Assembly (NCBI GenBank): GCA_030599175.1
Contig: JAUVON010000156.1
Location: 1 to 6,800, forward strand
Source of the DNA: Desulfobulbaceae bacterium
Lineage (GTDB): Bacteria; Desulfobacterota; Desulfobulbia; Desulfobulbales; Desulfocapsaceae
DNA length: 6,800 nucleotides
Direction: 5' to 3'
Positions 1-6,563 of the stretch are shown here, piece by piece. The notes under the pieces were generated by a model that saw only the letters and a program-made list of their open reading frames with translations, did not search any database and was not told where the DNA came from. The position numbers and the translations under genes were made by a program. Within the stretch, counting starts at the first letter, position 1, and the number at the start of each line of letters is the position of its first letter.

Positions 1-31
1 CATCGAACATTCACAAGTAAAGATTCGGTGG

Positions 32-197
32 TCAACATTGATGGACTCGTAAAAAGCTCCCCGCTCCGTCATTCCCGCGCAGGCGGGAATCCAGAACGTA
101 TTGAAATGACTGGATCGAAGTCTGCGCTTATCTCCCGCCTTCGCGGGAATGACGAAATGGCAAAATATTTAAGTTTTTACTTAGCCATCAAGGTTGA
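32..197. repeat. Palindromic MITE/REP-like element, copy A
   Basis: The core ends are GATGG-ACTC-GTAAAAA (40-55) and TTTTTAC-TTAG-CCATC (174-189). The inverted repeat continues outward: TCAACATTGATGG (32-44) matches the complement of 185-197 at 12 of 13 positions. Inside lies a GC-rich secondary palindrome (67-154). The right arm overlaps the stop codon and last two sense codons of the 473-aa gene. The element is non-coding; an open frame that crosses it on the plus strand is a by-product. It has no transposase, so any mobility would depend on an enzyme elsewhere. GC-rich hairpins read from the minus strand after the gene's stop could help end transcription. Confidence 0.8.
67..154. repeat. 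GC-rich nested core of copy A with ATTCCC-N8-GGGAAT pattern
   Basis: CGTCATTCCCGCG (67-79) is perfectly inverted as CGCGGGAATGACG (142-154). The left half contains ATTCCC-GCGCAGGC-GGGAAT (71-90), and ATCCAG (89-94) pairs with CTGGAT (110-115). Each half can form its own CCCGC/GCGGG hairpin. The ATTCCC-N8-GGGAAT layout is the one described for the neisserial dRS3 repeat, but very similar sequences occur in many proteobacteria, so this is a pattern match and not evidence of origin. Confidence 0.75.
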
Positions 198-1609
198 ATT
201 CGAATATCCGGGTACATCCCCTCCATCTCACCAAAATGGAAGGGCTGGATAGTATTCAGGGAAAGATTCTGGTTTCTCTGGGCATGACCTTCATTTTTGC
301 CGTTTTCATAGAATGCACCGTTTACATCAAGAATGTGATGAATACGATCCTGAAATGCCTTGACAAACATCCTTCCCTGGCCTTCAAAATGCATCCTGCC
401 TCGCGTAAATGAGGTTTCAATATTTACCAGTTGCTCGAGTGGGATGCTGTTTTCAGCCAGTTCTTTGTTATTTCTTACCAGCCCCCAGACCAGGTGGTCG
501 GCGGGGATCTCCAGCTGTTTGTCAATATCGATTATGGTATGGGGCATTATTATCGACCCCTTGCCGATATTCAACTTACTTTCCGGTTTGCCGTAGAGAA
601 AACTGTTAAAGCCGACAAAGACACCTGACTCCAAATTTGCATCTATTATTTTTGCACCATGGGCGGTAACATTGAGACCTTCAAGGTGTGAATTGATGAT
701 AAAACAATTCTCCTGGGCGTTGGCTCCCTTGCCCAGGGTTGAGTTTTCAAGATATGCTCTCTGCGCCACGAGCACATTATCCTCAATTTTGGTCTTTGGC
801 AGTACAACAGCGAAACGATCCAGAGAGGCAGTGTCAGGGACGGACTCAATTGCATCAAGATTGACAAAATCAAAGACACGCTGGAAGGCATCTTTCCGGG
901 CTTCAATAAAATCGAATAGAATCCCCCAGGGGACGTTTTCCGGTGAAAAAGAGACATAGTGGGCAAGGGCTTCGGTCGGGTATGAGTAGAGGAAGTTGAA
1001 ATTTCCTGGACTATTCACCCAGATCGTTCCGGGAGCAGTGCGCAGGTGGTTGATCTCTCCCGCCTGGACGTAGGAATAGCAACCAATTGCGCAATCCCGC
1101 ATGGTTGTGAGATCTACAGTGGCAAAGGGGCCGAGAAAACACCCGTCACTTGGAGCGCCGTGGATATTTGAATAATCCATGGCCAGGGTATTTTTTATAA
1201 AAAACTTTTCTGCTGTTTCCGGATCGTGAGAAAAATTATGTACCAGAGTTTTTACCAGAACGCTGTCATCTATTGCAATTACTTCATCCGTGGTGAGGGG
1301 GATCTCAAAATCTCCGTGGTTGAAAACCTGGTCTTTACGCTTCAGTTCATCGCCGCGGATATCACTTTTATACAGGAGCGAATTCTTGATGCGGCATTTG
1401 CCTAAAAAATAGCTGCCCGCCAGGGCGGAATGGTTAAAATGGAGATCCAGAGGATGATCGGGGGTTATACCATAAAAGGCATAGAATTTAGTCATCTGAT
1501 CGGGAGGGATAAGTTCGCCGGCAAAGGGAGTGACATCAAAATCAAGTTCTCTTAAATTAATATTTACTCTTTGAACAATCCGGCTATAGAGTTTTTCCAA
1601 TTCACGCAT
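188..1609 (-). CDS. Left-handed beta-helix (hexapeptide-repeat) protein, transferase-like, substrate unknown
   Basis: The gene encodes 473 aa. ATG at 1609 is preceded by AAGGA (1618-1622) with an 8-nt spacer. Two stretches, about residues 59-190 and 269-375, show the irregular I/V/L-x4-G/A/N periodicity of a left-handed beta-helix as in acyl-, acetyl- or nucleotidyl-transferases (for example the run around VFVGFNSFLYG, then LNIGKGSIIMPHTIID). Between them, about residues 200-265, is a non-repeat segment rich in aromatics, and the C-terminal ~100 residues look helical. I see no separate nucleotidyltransferase domain and no signal peptide, so a soluble cytoplasmic protein is expected. Proteins with this fold often act on sugar nucleotides or acyl chains, but nothing here fixes the substrate, so 'transferase' is inference. 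It lies 178 bp downstream of the CBS gene and may have its own promoter. Its stop codon TGA (188-190) and last two sense codons lie inside the arm of repeat copy A. Confidence 0.85.
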   Translation of the reverse strand: MRELEKLYSRIVQRVNINLRELDFDVTPFAGELIPPDQMTKFYAFYGITPDHPLDLHFNHSALAGSYFLGKCRIKNSLLYKSDIRGDELKRKDQVFNHGDFEIPLTTDEVIAIDDSVLVKTLVHNFSHDPETAEKFFIKNTLAMDYSNIHGAPSDGCFLGPFATVDLTTMRDCAIGCYSYVQAGEINHLRTAPGTIWVNSPGNFNFLYSYPTEALAHYVSFSPENVPWGILFDFIEARKDAFQRVFDFVNLDAIESVPDTASLDRFAVVLPKTKIEDNVLVAQRAYLENSTLGKGANAQENCFIINSHLEGLNVTAHGAKIIDANLESGVFVGFNSFLYGKPESKLNIGKGSIIMPHTIIDIDKQLEIPADHLVWGLVRNNKELAENSIPLEQLVNIETSFTRGRMHFEGQGRMFVKAFQDRIHHILDVNGAFYENGKNEGHAQRNQNLSLNTIQPFHFGEMEGMYPDIRIQP

Positions 1610-1617
1610 ATGTTGTA

Positions 1618-1622
1618 TCCTT
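1618..1622 (-). promoter_or_regulatory. Ribosome binding site of the beta-helix gene
   Basis: AAGGA on the minus strand lies 8 nt before ATG (1607-1609). It supports this start, and no competing in-frame upstream start with a better site was seen. Confidence 0.55.
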
Positions 1623-1686
1623 TGTTAGTATGAAAGTCCTGTACTATTCGGGAGGAAAGGGCTTACATTACTTTCTTGTTTTGTTG

Positions 1687-1700
1687 TGAAATTCATTTCA
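1687..1700. promoter_or_regulatory. 14-bp palindrome upstream of the beta-helix gene (possible operator)
   Basis: TGAAAT-TC-ATTTCA is a perfect 6+6 inverted repeat, about 78 nt upstream of the ATG at 1609, a plausible distance for an operator. No good -35/-10 pair was recognised next to it, and a short AT-rich palindrome can occur by chance. Confidence 0.25.
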
Positions 1701-1724
1701 TGGGAGTTAGTACTTTAGAAATTA

Positions 1725-1758
1725 TTTTCTATCCTTCCAGAGCCATTGAGATAGAAAA
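1725..1758. repeat. 9-bp inverted repeat downstream of the CBS gene
   Basis: TTTTCTATC (1725-1733) and GATAGAAAA (1750-1758) are perfect inverted copies with a 16-nt loop, starting about 30 nt after the CBS stop codon. It could form an AU-rich stem in the 3' end of that mRNA. No clean U-run follows on the minus strand, so it does not qualify as a standard intrinsic terminator. Confidence 0.35.
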
Positions 1759-1787
1759 ATTATGTTTGCGAATATAAACCGCTTTTC

Positions 1788-2345
1788 TTATACATCGAAT
1801 ACCCGTATTTCGTGAAAAACAGCGGCAAACACATCAGCCATTCTGAGAATACCGATAATTTTTTCTTTACGCGTAACCAGTAAGGACTGATGTCTGCCTG
1901 CGACCATCTTATGTATGGCGGTGTCAATGCTGCAGTCCTCCGCAACAAACTCACCGGGCCTGGGCTTTTGCATAAATTCTTCAACTTTTTTTGTAGCAAT
2001 GACCTTCAACTGTTCTGTCTTCAGGATCGGCAATTCAGAACGATATTTATCCCGAAGTTGAGACAGATACTCCTCACTGAAATTATATTTCTTAAGCTCT
2101 TTCATCGTATCATTGAAGTCATATTCCGGTTCTATGGCTTTGAGTACTCTCAGTTGCCCTATCTTGCCGACAACATTGCCGTTATTGTCTAAAACAAGAA
2201 TAGCTCTGTGCTGATATTTACTTGCAGTGTAGGCTTCCTGGGCTTTTTCCAGGGCAGTTACAGCATCAGCAAGGCCTGTTCCGAGTACGACAGTTGCATA
2301 TTCGGAGATGGGTACCATAAGGTCTTTCACTGAACTATTTTCCAC
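1788..2345 (-). CDS. Two-CBS-domain protein
   Basis: The gene encodes 185 aa from a GTG start (2343-2345) with a strong AGGAGG site 4 nt upstream. The first CBS domain spans about residues 5-72, from VKDLMVP through an AILVLDNNGNVVGKIG strand pair. The second spans about 120-185, beginning VEEFMQKP and ending in KIIGILRMADVFAAVFHEI. They are joined by a charged ~45-residue helical linker (KELKKYNFSEEYLSQLRDKY). Such tandem CBS modules generally form a Bateman unit that binds adenosyl ligands (AMP, ATP, SAM or similar); the ligand here cannot be read from sequence. There is no fused enzyme, transporter or DNA-binding domain, so it is a stand-alone sensor, probably cytoplasmic. It lies 97 nt downstream of the mechanosensitive channel gene with repeat copy B in between; a functional link to the channel is possible but unproven. 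Confidence 0.88.
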   Translation of the reverse strand: MENSSVKDLMVPISEYATVVLGTGLADAVTALEKAQEAYTASKYQHRAILVLDNNGNVVGKIGQLRVLKAIEPEYDFNDTMKELKKYNFSEEYLSQLRDKYRSELPILKTEQLKVIATKKVEEFMQKPRPGEFVAEDCSIDTAIHKMVAGRHQSLLVTRKEKIIGILRMADVFAAVFHEIRVFDV

Positions 2346-2349
2346 AATA

Positions 2350-2355
2350 CCTCCT
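2350..2355 (-). promoter_or_regulatory. Strong Shine-Dalgarno site that sets the GTG start of the CBS gene
   Basis: AGGAGG on the minus strand is separated from GTG (2343-2345) by TATT. No in-frame ATG lies near it and the following codons lead directly into the first CBS domain, so GTG is the likely initiator. Confidence 0.7.
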
Positions 2356-2375
2356 GTACTTCAAAATTAGTATAT

Positions 2376-2418
2376 GATGGCGTCGTAAAAACTTTTTGAA
2401 GTTTTTTACTTAGCCATC
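2376..2418. repeat. Minimal 43-bp palindromic element, copy B (possible terminator-like hairpin)
   Basis: The ends GATGG-CGTC-GTAAAAA and TTTTTAC-TTAG-CCATC match those of copies A and C, but here they are joined almost directly: GTAAAAACTT, loop TTTG, AAGTTTTTTAC, one bulged base. It lies between the channel stop codon (2443) and the CBS ribosome binding site. Read on the minus strand it is an A-tract/stem/T-tract hairpin 24 nt after the channel's stop, which could act as a weak bidirectional terminator or 3'-end stabiliser; the stem has few GC pairs, so this is inference. Confidence 0.75.
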
Positions 2419-2442
2419 AATTTCAAAAATGTTTAATTAAGA

Positions 2443-4932
2443 CTATGAGCTCTGCAGGGCGCCGCCTTGGTTTAAGGTTGCTGCGACCCGGTTATCGACA
2501 CTGCGCAGGTGCAGATCCGTCTGGGGAAAGGGTATCTCTATACCCGCCAGGGCAAACTCGCTTTCGATCTCCTGGTTTAATTCACTCAGAAGTTGCCTTC
2601 TATCGGAAAAATCGGGTGTCCATACCCGCAACTCAATATCCAGCGAACTTGTTCCAAAGGCTAGAAAAAGGGCTTTGGGCTGGGGTTGTGATAGTACCAG
2701 TGGATGCTCTTCTGCACAGGACATCAGTATTTCAAGAACTTTTTGAATATCAGAACCATAGGCAACTCCAACCGGTATTTTTACCCTTGCCTGCCTGGTG
2801 GAGAGTGTCCAGTTTGTTACGGGAGCGGTGATAAGATCCGAGTTCGGAATGACAATTTCAGCGTTATCGAAGGTACTCACAACAGTGGCCCTCAGTCCGA
2901 GTTTTTTCACTTCGCCAAAGTCGTTGCCGACCTCGACAGTATCTCCTACTTTGATAGGTCGCTCGAAAAGCAGAATGAGACCGCTTACAAAATTGTTGAC
3001 AATGGCCTGCAGGCCAAAACCGATTCCTATACCGAGAGCACCGCCAAGAATCGTCAGTTTGGTCAATTCAAACCCCAGAATGTTCAACAGGATAATGAAA
3101 CCGATAACCAGCACGGAGTAGTGTATTAAACGTGTCATGGAGAGCTGTACGCCGAGTTCCACACGATACCTGGGGAGGATACTATCCAGTAGAATTTTTT
3201 GTATTGCCTTTGAAATTATTAAAACTATATAAATTATTCCCACTGTCAGCAGGATTAATCCCGGTGATATTCTCATCCCTCCCAATGTAAACCCCATAGA
3301 TAGCAAGCCGTCTGCCGCAGCTTTCCGTGACGGATATACCTGCCATTCTTTCAGGATGATAAAGAGGTACATCCCGGCCGACATAAAGCCAACTATCGGG
3401 GCAAGGCTGTTAACTATGGCGGTACGATTTACCAGGATGAGTTTATACGGGATCGCCAGGAGAAGCAACTCCAGGGCGGCATTTACAATGAAGTAGATCA
3501 GGGCCACAACATGAGCAGCCACAACCCCTATAACGAGGGAGGAAAAGACAAAGAGGGAAAAATGTTTATAGCCTAAGATCATCCCTGTACAGGCGATTGT
3601 GAAGAACACTATGATAAGGCGCAAACCTATGATCCGTATACCGCTTATTTTTTTCTTTTGCAGATCATGGCTTCGCCAGAGACAGTAACAGATCATGTAA
3701 AGGGATATTGCAGCAATGAAGAGTTGCATTAATGACGCAGGTAGAGCGATAATTCTTAAAAACCATGTAACTATCAAGAGGAGTGCAAATAAGCGAAGAA
3801 GCCGTATCTCTCCCTGGGAATACCTGGTGAAAATTGTAGTCAACGGGATAACAGAAAAACTCAAAAGAATCTGAAGTACAGGTTCCAGCTTAATGAGGCT
3901 GCCTATAAGTGCGACATGAAAGACGAGGTAAAAGACCAGGAAAAAGAAAATCGAAACGGAAATCGGTTTCTGGGTAAAAAGATAGCATTTATCGGACGGC
4001 TTAATGTTGCGTCCCATATATCTGATACCTGTTGCCAGGAGAATGATACCAAGAAGATTGAGAAGAAAAAAAGTCGAGTGATCACCCAGGACCTTCTTCA
4101 TACTCAGGAATGAACTCTTTGCTCTTTCCCATGCTATCTGGAAAAGTCTAAGATTAATGAGCTGAAAAAAATCCGTTGAAAAGATGAAAGGCATGGATCG
4201 CTCAAAGCCTATCGTTTGTGTTTCTCGAATGAGCTCCTCAACATTGACAATAAGACCATAAGTCTTCACCTGGAGTTTGCTGATCTTCTGTCCTGTTGTT
4301 ATGGCAGGGTGTAGTTTTTCGCCGATGATTCCAAGGGCGCCGGTAGTCGTTTTGCTTAACTCATCAATATTTTCAAGAATAAGTGCAAAAGTGCTTTCCG
4401 GCGGAATGGCCTTCTGCCATTCGATCAGTTCTTGTTTCTTTTTTGACCATTCCACCTCCCAGTCGGACAGTTGTTGAATACTCTTGGTCAGAGGTTTGTC
4501 TATTTTCTTGAGAGCCAATTCCTGTCTTTCCAGTTTTATGCCAATAACAGATAGTTGTTCATTGGGCATATTAAGATCAGTTTTAGCCCTCTGTACCTGC
4601 CAGTCAAGTTGCTCAATTTGTTCTGCAATTTTTGTAATCTGCTGTTGATATTTCTCCGGGTTGACCAGTCCTCCAACATGATCCTTCAGATCAACGAGGC
4701 TTTTGGAAAATGCAGTCTCATATTTGATGAACGTAGCCAGGTTCTTTTTTCCCTGTTTTTCGGCCGGTTCAACTGCTGTTGTCGGCACTTCTTTTTGTCC
4801 CTCGGAAGCACCGGCTGTCAGTGTAAAAAGAAAAGACAACAATATTGCACAAATAAGAAATATGATCTGGGTATTCTGCCAATCTGACTGGCAAGAATGG
4901 TAGGGGGATTTAGACGGAAATGACTTTTTCAT
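2443..4932 (-). CDS. MscS-family mechanosensitive channel, MscK-like multi-helix type
   Basis: The gene encodes 829 aa. ATG at 4932 has GGAGG 5 nt upstream. It gates ion and solute release from the cytoplasm under membrane tension, protecting against hypo-osmotic shock (family knowledge). Residues 21-42 form a signal peptide with likely cleavage after AGA (40-42) and an unusually long polar n-region. Residues ~60-285 are a predicted periplasmic, helical/coiled-coil domain. About eleven membrane segments follow between ~287 and 655. The last is the pore helix, with the Gly/Ala-rich LGGALGIGIGFGLQAIVNNF (629-648) then FERPIKVGDTVEV (656-668), the classic MscS beta-domain entry. The C terminus has the family's IPFPQTDLHL (799-808). 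This architecture matches E. coli MscK (1120 aa) rather than the 286-aa MscS, but with a clearly shorter periplasmic region. It is probably co-transcribed with the small gene 64 nt upstream. Confidence 0.93.
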   Translation of the reverse strand: MKKSFPSKSPYHSCQSDWQNTQIIFLICAILLSFLFTLTAGASEGQKEVPTTAVEPAEKQGKKNLATFIKYETAFSKSLVDLKDHVGGLVNPEKYQQQITKIAEQIEQLDWQVQRAKTDLNMPNEQLSVIGIKLERQELALKKIDKPLTKSIQQLSDWEVEWSKKKQELIEWQKAIPPESTFALILENIDELSKTTTGALGIIGEKLHPAITTGQKISKLQVKTYGLIVNVEELIRETQTIGFERSMPFIFSTDFFQLINLRLFQIAWERAKSSFLSMKKVLGDHSTFFLLNLLGIILLATGIRYMGRNIKPSDKCYLFTQKPISVSIFFFLVFYLVFHVALIGSLIKLEPVLQILLSFSVIPLTTIFTRYSQGEIRLLRLFALLLIVTWFLRIIALPASLMQLFIAAISLYMICYCLWRSHDLQKKKISGIRIIGLRLIIVFFTIACTGMILGYKHFSLFVFSSLVIGVVAAHVVALIYFIVNAALELLLLAIPYKLILVNRTAIVNSLAPIVGFMSAGMYLFIILKEWQVYPSRKAAADGLLSMGFTLGGMRISPGLILLTVGIIYIVLIISKAIQKILLDSILPRYRVELGVQLSMTRLIHYSVLVIGFIILLNILGFELTKLTILGGALGIGIGFGLQAIVNNFVSGLILLFERPIKVGDTVEVGNDFGEVKKLGLRATVVSTFDNAEIVIPNSDLITAPVTNWTLSTRQARVKIPVGVAYGSDIQKVLEILMSCAEEHPLVLSQPQPKALFLAFGTSSLDIELRVWTPDFSDRRQLLSELNQEIESEFALAGIEIPFPQTDLHLRSVDNRVAATLNQGGALQSS

Positions 4933-4996
4933 AGTACCCTCCGATCAAAAGATGGCGCTGTTGACATAGTCAGTCCGTCTTCGTGGCATCGGTTGG

Positions 4997-5332
4997 TTAG
5001 CTGGCCTGCAATTTTTTTATAAGCTCTTCTTTTTCTTTTATTTGGGCATGAGCTTCGGCGGCTACCTCGTAGTTGTCTGATGCGGCCTGAACGGCCTCTT
5101 CTTTTGCCTGTTCTGCATGGGCAATCTTTTGAATAGAGGACTCTACGACTTTATCCATTTTTTCTTCAAAATTATCTTCCAGCTGCTTGAGTGCACTGCT
5201 TTTTTCATCTCGTTCCTGTCGAAGGAGGTTTAATTCCTTAGAGAGCCTGCTAATTTCACCTGACTTTTTTTGAAGTAAAATCAATGTAATAACAACGACG
5301 ATTACTGAACCACTCAATGCCAGCCATACCAT
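4997..5332 (-). CDS. Small single-pass membrane protein with coiled-coil tail
   Basis: The gene encodes 111 aa from the ATG at 5330-5332, which has GGAG (5339-5342) exactly 6 nt upstream. An in-frame ATG at 5344 would add four residues (MEII) but has no ribosome site, so the inner start is preferred. Residues ~2-20 form one hydrophobic helix (MVWLALSGSVIVVVITLILL) followed by QKK, which predicts an outside N terminus and a cytoplasmic tail. The remaining ~85 residues are almost entirely charged and Ala/Leu/Gln-rich helix with coiled-coil character, ending KEKEELIKKLQAS. No enzyme motif or named family is recognised. It lies 64 nt before the channel gene on the same strand, so it is likely the first gene of a two-gene operon and may be a scaffold or partner of the channel; that role is inference. 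Repeat copy C occupies the DNA directly upstream. Confidence 0.72.
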   Translation of the reverse strand: MVWLALSGSVIVVVITLILLQKKSGEISRLSKELNLLRQERDEKSSALKQLEDNFEEKMDKVVESSIQKIAHAEQAKEEAVQAASDNYEVAAEAHAQIKEKEELIKKLQAS

Positions 5333-5338
5333 TATAAT

Positions 5339-5342
5339 CTCC
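5339..5342 (-). promoter_or_regulatory. Ribosome binding site deciding the start of the small coiled-coil gene
   Basis: GGAG, spacer ATTATA, ATG (5330-5332). This GGAG overlaps the first codons that would be used from the alternative ATG at 5344, so the two starts are mutually informative; the spacing favours the downstream one. Confidence 0.6.
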
Positions 5343-5354
5343 ATTCATCAATGA

Positions 5355-5510
5355 TGATGGCGTCGTAAAAAGTCTTCATCTTGTTCGTTGTTACAATTTT
5401 TCTATCATTACGACGTACCGTATGTACGCCGAAATAATAGAAAAATTGCACGCCTCCAATATGAAGCTTTTTACTTATCCATCGGAATTGACCTTTTTAC
5501 GAGTTTATCA
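5355..5510. repeat. Palindromic MITE/REP-like element, copy C
   Basis: The left end TGATGGCGTCGTAAAAAG (5355-5372) and the complement of the right end CTTTTTACGAGTTTATCA (5493-5510, first base C) agree at 14 of 18 positions. A second, inner right end CTTTTTAC-TTAT-CCATC lies at 5467-5483, so the shorter unit 5356-5483 is an alternative boundary. Its arms extend to CTTCAT (5374-5379) and ATGAAG (5461-5466). The longer unit is flanked by ATGA on both sides (5351-5354 and 5511-5514), compatible with a short target duplication but too short to be decisive. It ends 11 nt upstream of the longer possible start of the coiled-coil gene. Confidence 0.75.
5394..5448. repeat. 55-nt AT-rich hairpin core of copy C
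   Basis: CAATTTTTCTAT (5394-5405) is perfectly inverted as ATAGAAAAATTG (5437-5448), and CGTAC (5414-5418) as GTACG (5424-5428), with a CGTAT loop. The intervening arms also pair at most positions, so the whole 55 nt can fold into one long imperfect hairpin or cruciform. Copies A and B lack this core, which suggests a nested insertion or an exchangeable module. Confidence 0.75.
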
Positions 5511-5533
5511 ATGATGATAATTTCGTAGAAAAA
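5494..5533. repeat. Two element ends facing each other
   Basis: TTTTTACGAGTTTATCA (5494-5510) is a right end. It is followed after ATGA by an imperfect left end, TGATAATTTCGTAGAAAAA (5515-5533). Together they form an outward-facing inverted repeat. The 12-mer ATCAATGATGAT occurs at 5347-5358 and again at 5507-5518, bracketing copy C. The second end has no obvious partner further right before the transporter gene, so it may be a relic. Confidence 0.5.
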
Positions 5534-5669
5534 TCATTCGAAGTTCCAGATCGCTAAGTGAGGAACCTGACCCTGCCTGTTAATATCAAAATTTCTCCCA
5601 ATCTACCCTGTTCCTGCAGCTCGCACAATATCTTTTAAGGCTGTCCATAGAACTGTATACATACAGAGC

Positions 5670-6548
5670 CTATTTTTTGGGGATCATGAATGTTGTCATC
5701 AGGATACCGCAGAATATCAATAACATTCCCTGGAGATGGTACACATGGAAAGTTTCACCTAGAAAAAAGACAGCAAGTATCGTACTGAAGACCGGCATAA
5801 GGTGAATGAAAGGTCCTGCTTTATTGGCCCCGACGCTTCTTATCGCCCTGTTCCAGAAAATAAAGGCCAGAAGCGAGGCGAAAATGGCAACATAGAGGAT
5901 AGTGACAATTGATGAAGCTGTTATAATTATACTTCTACCACTGTACATTTCCATAAGATAAAATGGGAAAATCGCCATAAGCCCGGTTATTATAATTCCT
6001 GACAGATAGGCAAGTGGGTGCAGTTCCTTCGGGTATTTCCGCAAATTGGCCGAATAGAGTGCCCAGATGGCGGCGGCGATTAATACCAGCAGGTCACCTC
6101 GATTAAAACTCATTGTCAGCAGATGAGATATTTCCCCCCTGGCGATGATGAGCAATACTCCGCATAGAGAAATCAATACTCCGAGACACTGTCTCGGAAT
6201 CATCATCTCTTTGTATAGAATCCACGAGAACACGGCGATCAGTACAGGGATACAGGAATTCACCAGAACAGCATTAATTGCCGTGGTAGTCTGCACGGCA
6301 ATATAGATGAGACTGTTAAAACCGGCGACTCCTAAAAGCCCCTGAACAGCAATAAATCTGAAATGTTTTCGGATTATCTGCTTCTGTTCCCAGAGGTGGC
6401 GGATACTAAAGCAGAGGAGGATAAGGAGTGCGACTGTCCAGCGCCAGAAAGAAAGGCTCAGAGGGGGGATATCCGCATGCATACCACGGCTTAAAACAAA
6501 ATTTCCGGACCAGAAAAGAGCCGATAGAATTAACAGTAAATATGCCAT
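5670..6548 (-). CDS. DMT-superfamily EamA-type transporter
   Basis: The gene encodes 292 aa, a usual length for the family. Two homologous EamA repeats of five helices each span about residues 3-136 and 152-288. The first opens with LLLILSALFWSGNFVLSRGM and contains the conserved SFWRW segment (33-37) on helix 2. The second opens with GDLLVLIAAAIWALYSANLR and includes FWNRAIRSVGANKAGPFIHL (231-250) and the family's PVFSTILAVFFLGE stretch (252-265). It is an inner-membrane drug/metabolite exporter or permease; the substrate (amino acids, metabolites or others) cannot be assigned from sequence. No Shine-Dalgarno is visible before ATG at 6548, but the protein start fits the family exactly. A candidate promoter ends only 15 nt before the ATG, pointing to a very short leader. 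It lies 104 nt downstream of the ABC exporter gene and is probably transcribed separately. Confidence 0.92.
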   Translation of the reverse strand: MAYLLLILSALFWSGNFVLSRGMHADIPPLSLSFWRWTVALLILLCFSIRHLWEQKQIIRKHFRFIAVQGLLGVAGFNSLIYIAVQTTTAINAVLVNSCIPVLIAVFSWILYKEMMIPRQCLGVLISLCGVLLIIARGEISHLLTMSFNRGDLLVLIAAAIWALYSANLRKYPKELHPLAYLSGIIITGLMAIFPFYLMEMYSGRSIIITASSIVTILYVAIFASLLAFIFWNRAIRSVGANKAGPFIHLMPVFSTILAVFFLGETFHVYHLQGMLLIFCGILMTTFMIPKK

Positions 6549-6563
6549 ATCAGGTTGAAATAG

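Larger units (their letters stand above)
5345..5669. other. Non-coding interval between the transporter and the coiled-coil gene
   Basis: This interval of about 325 nt holds repeat copy C (5355-5510), a second degenerate element end (5513-5533) and about 135 nt (5534-5669) in which I see no gene or RNA. Within the last part, a loose hairpin (GGCT...AGCC enclosing CTGTA-TGTA-TACAG) directly follows the transporter stop codon, but it lacks a U-run on the coding strand. No convincing promoter for the downstream gene was recognised. Confidence 0.6.

Noticed and set aside
32..197. CRISPR array, suggested by repeated short palindromes
   Set aside because: There are no regularly spaced direct repeats with unique spacers; the structure is nested inverted repeats.
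28..252. Open reading frame of 74 codons on the plus strand
   Set aside because: It runs through repeat copy A into the antisense of the beta-helix gene; its peptide is translated palindrome (HSRAGGNPE-type) with no ribosome site. Such frames are common artefacts of this repeat.
646..966. 106-codon minus-strand frame inside the beta-helix gene
   Set aside because: It is an out-of-frame shadow of the 473-aa gene with no ribosome site or domain.
1725..1758. Intrinsic terminator after the CBS gene
   Set aside because: The 9-bp inverted repeat is AU-rich, has a 16-nt loop and no U-run on the coding strand, so it is listed only as an inverted repeat.
2371..2381. TATACT-like -10 box upstream of the CBS gene
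   Set aside because: No acceptable -35 sequence lies 16-18 nt upstream; the region there is the hairpin of copy B.
2704..3129. 141-codon plus-strand frame opposite the channel gene
   Set aside because: It is antisense to the highly conserved MscS pore and beta-domain, which fully explains the sequence; no family features or start signal.
5586..5648. 20-codon minus-strand frame with a CxxC (YCASCRNRVDWEKF) after the transporter gene
   Set aside because: It has no ribosome site, is very short, and only one CxxC is present. It may be a relic or chance.
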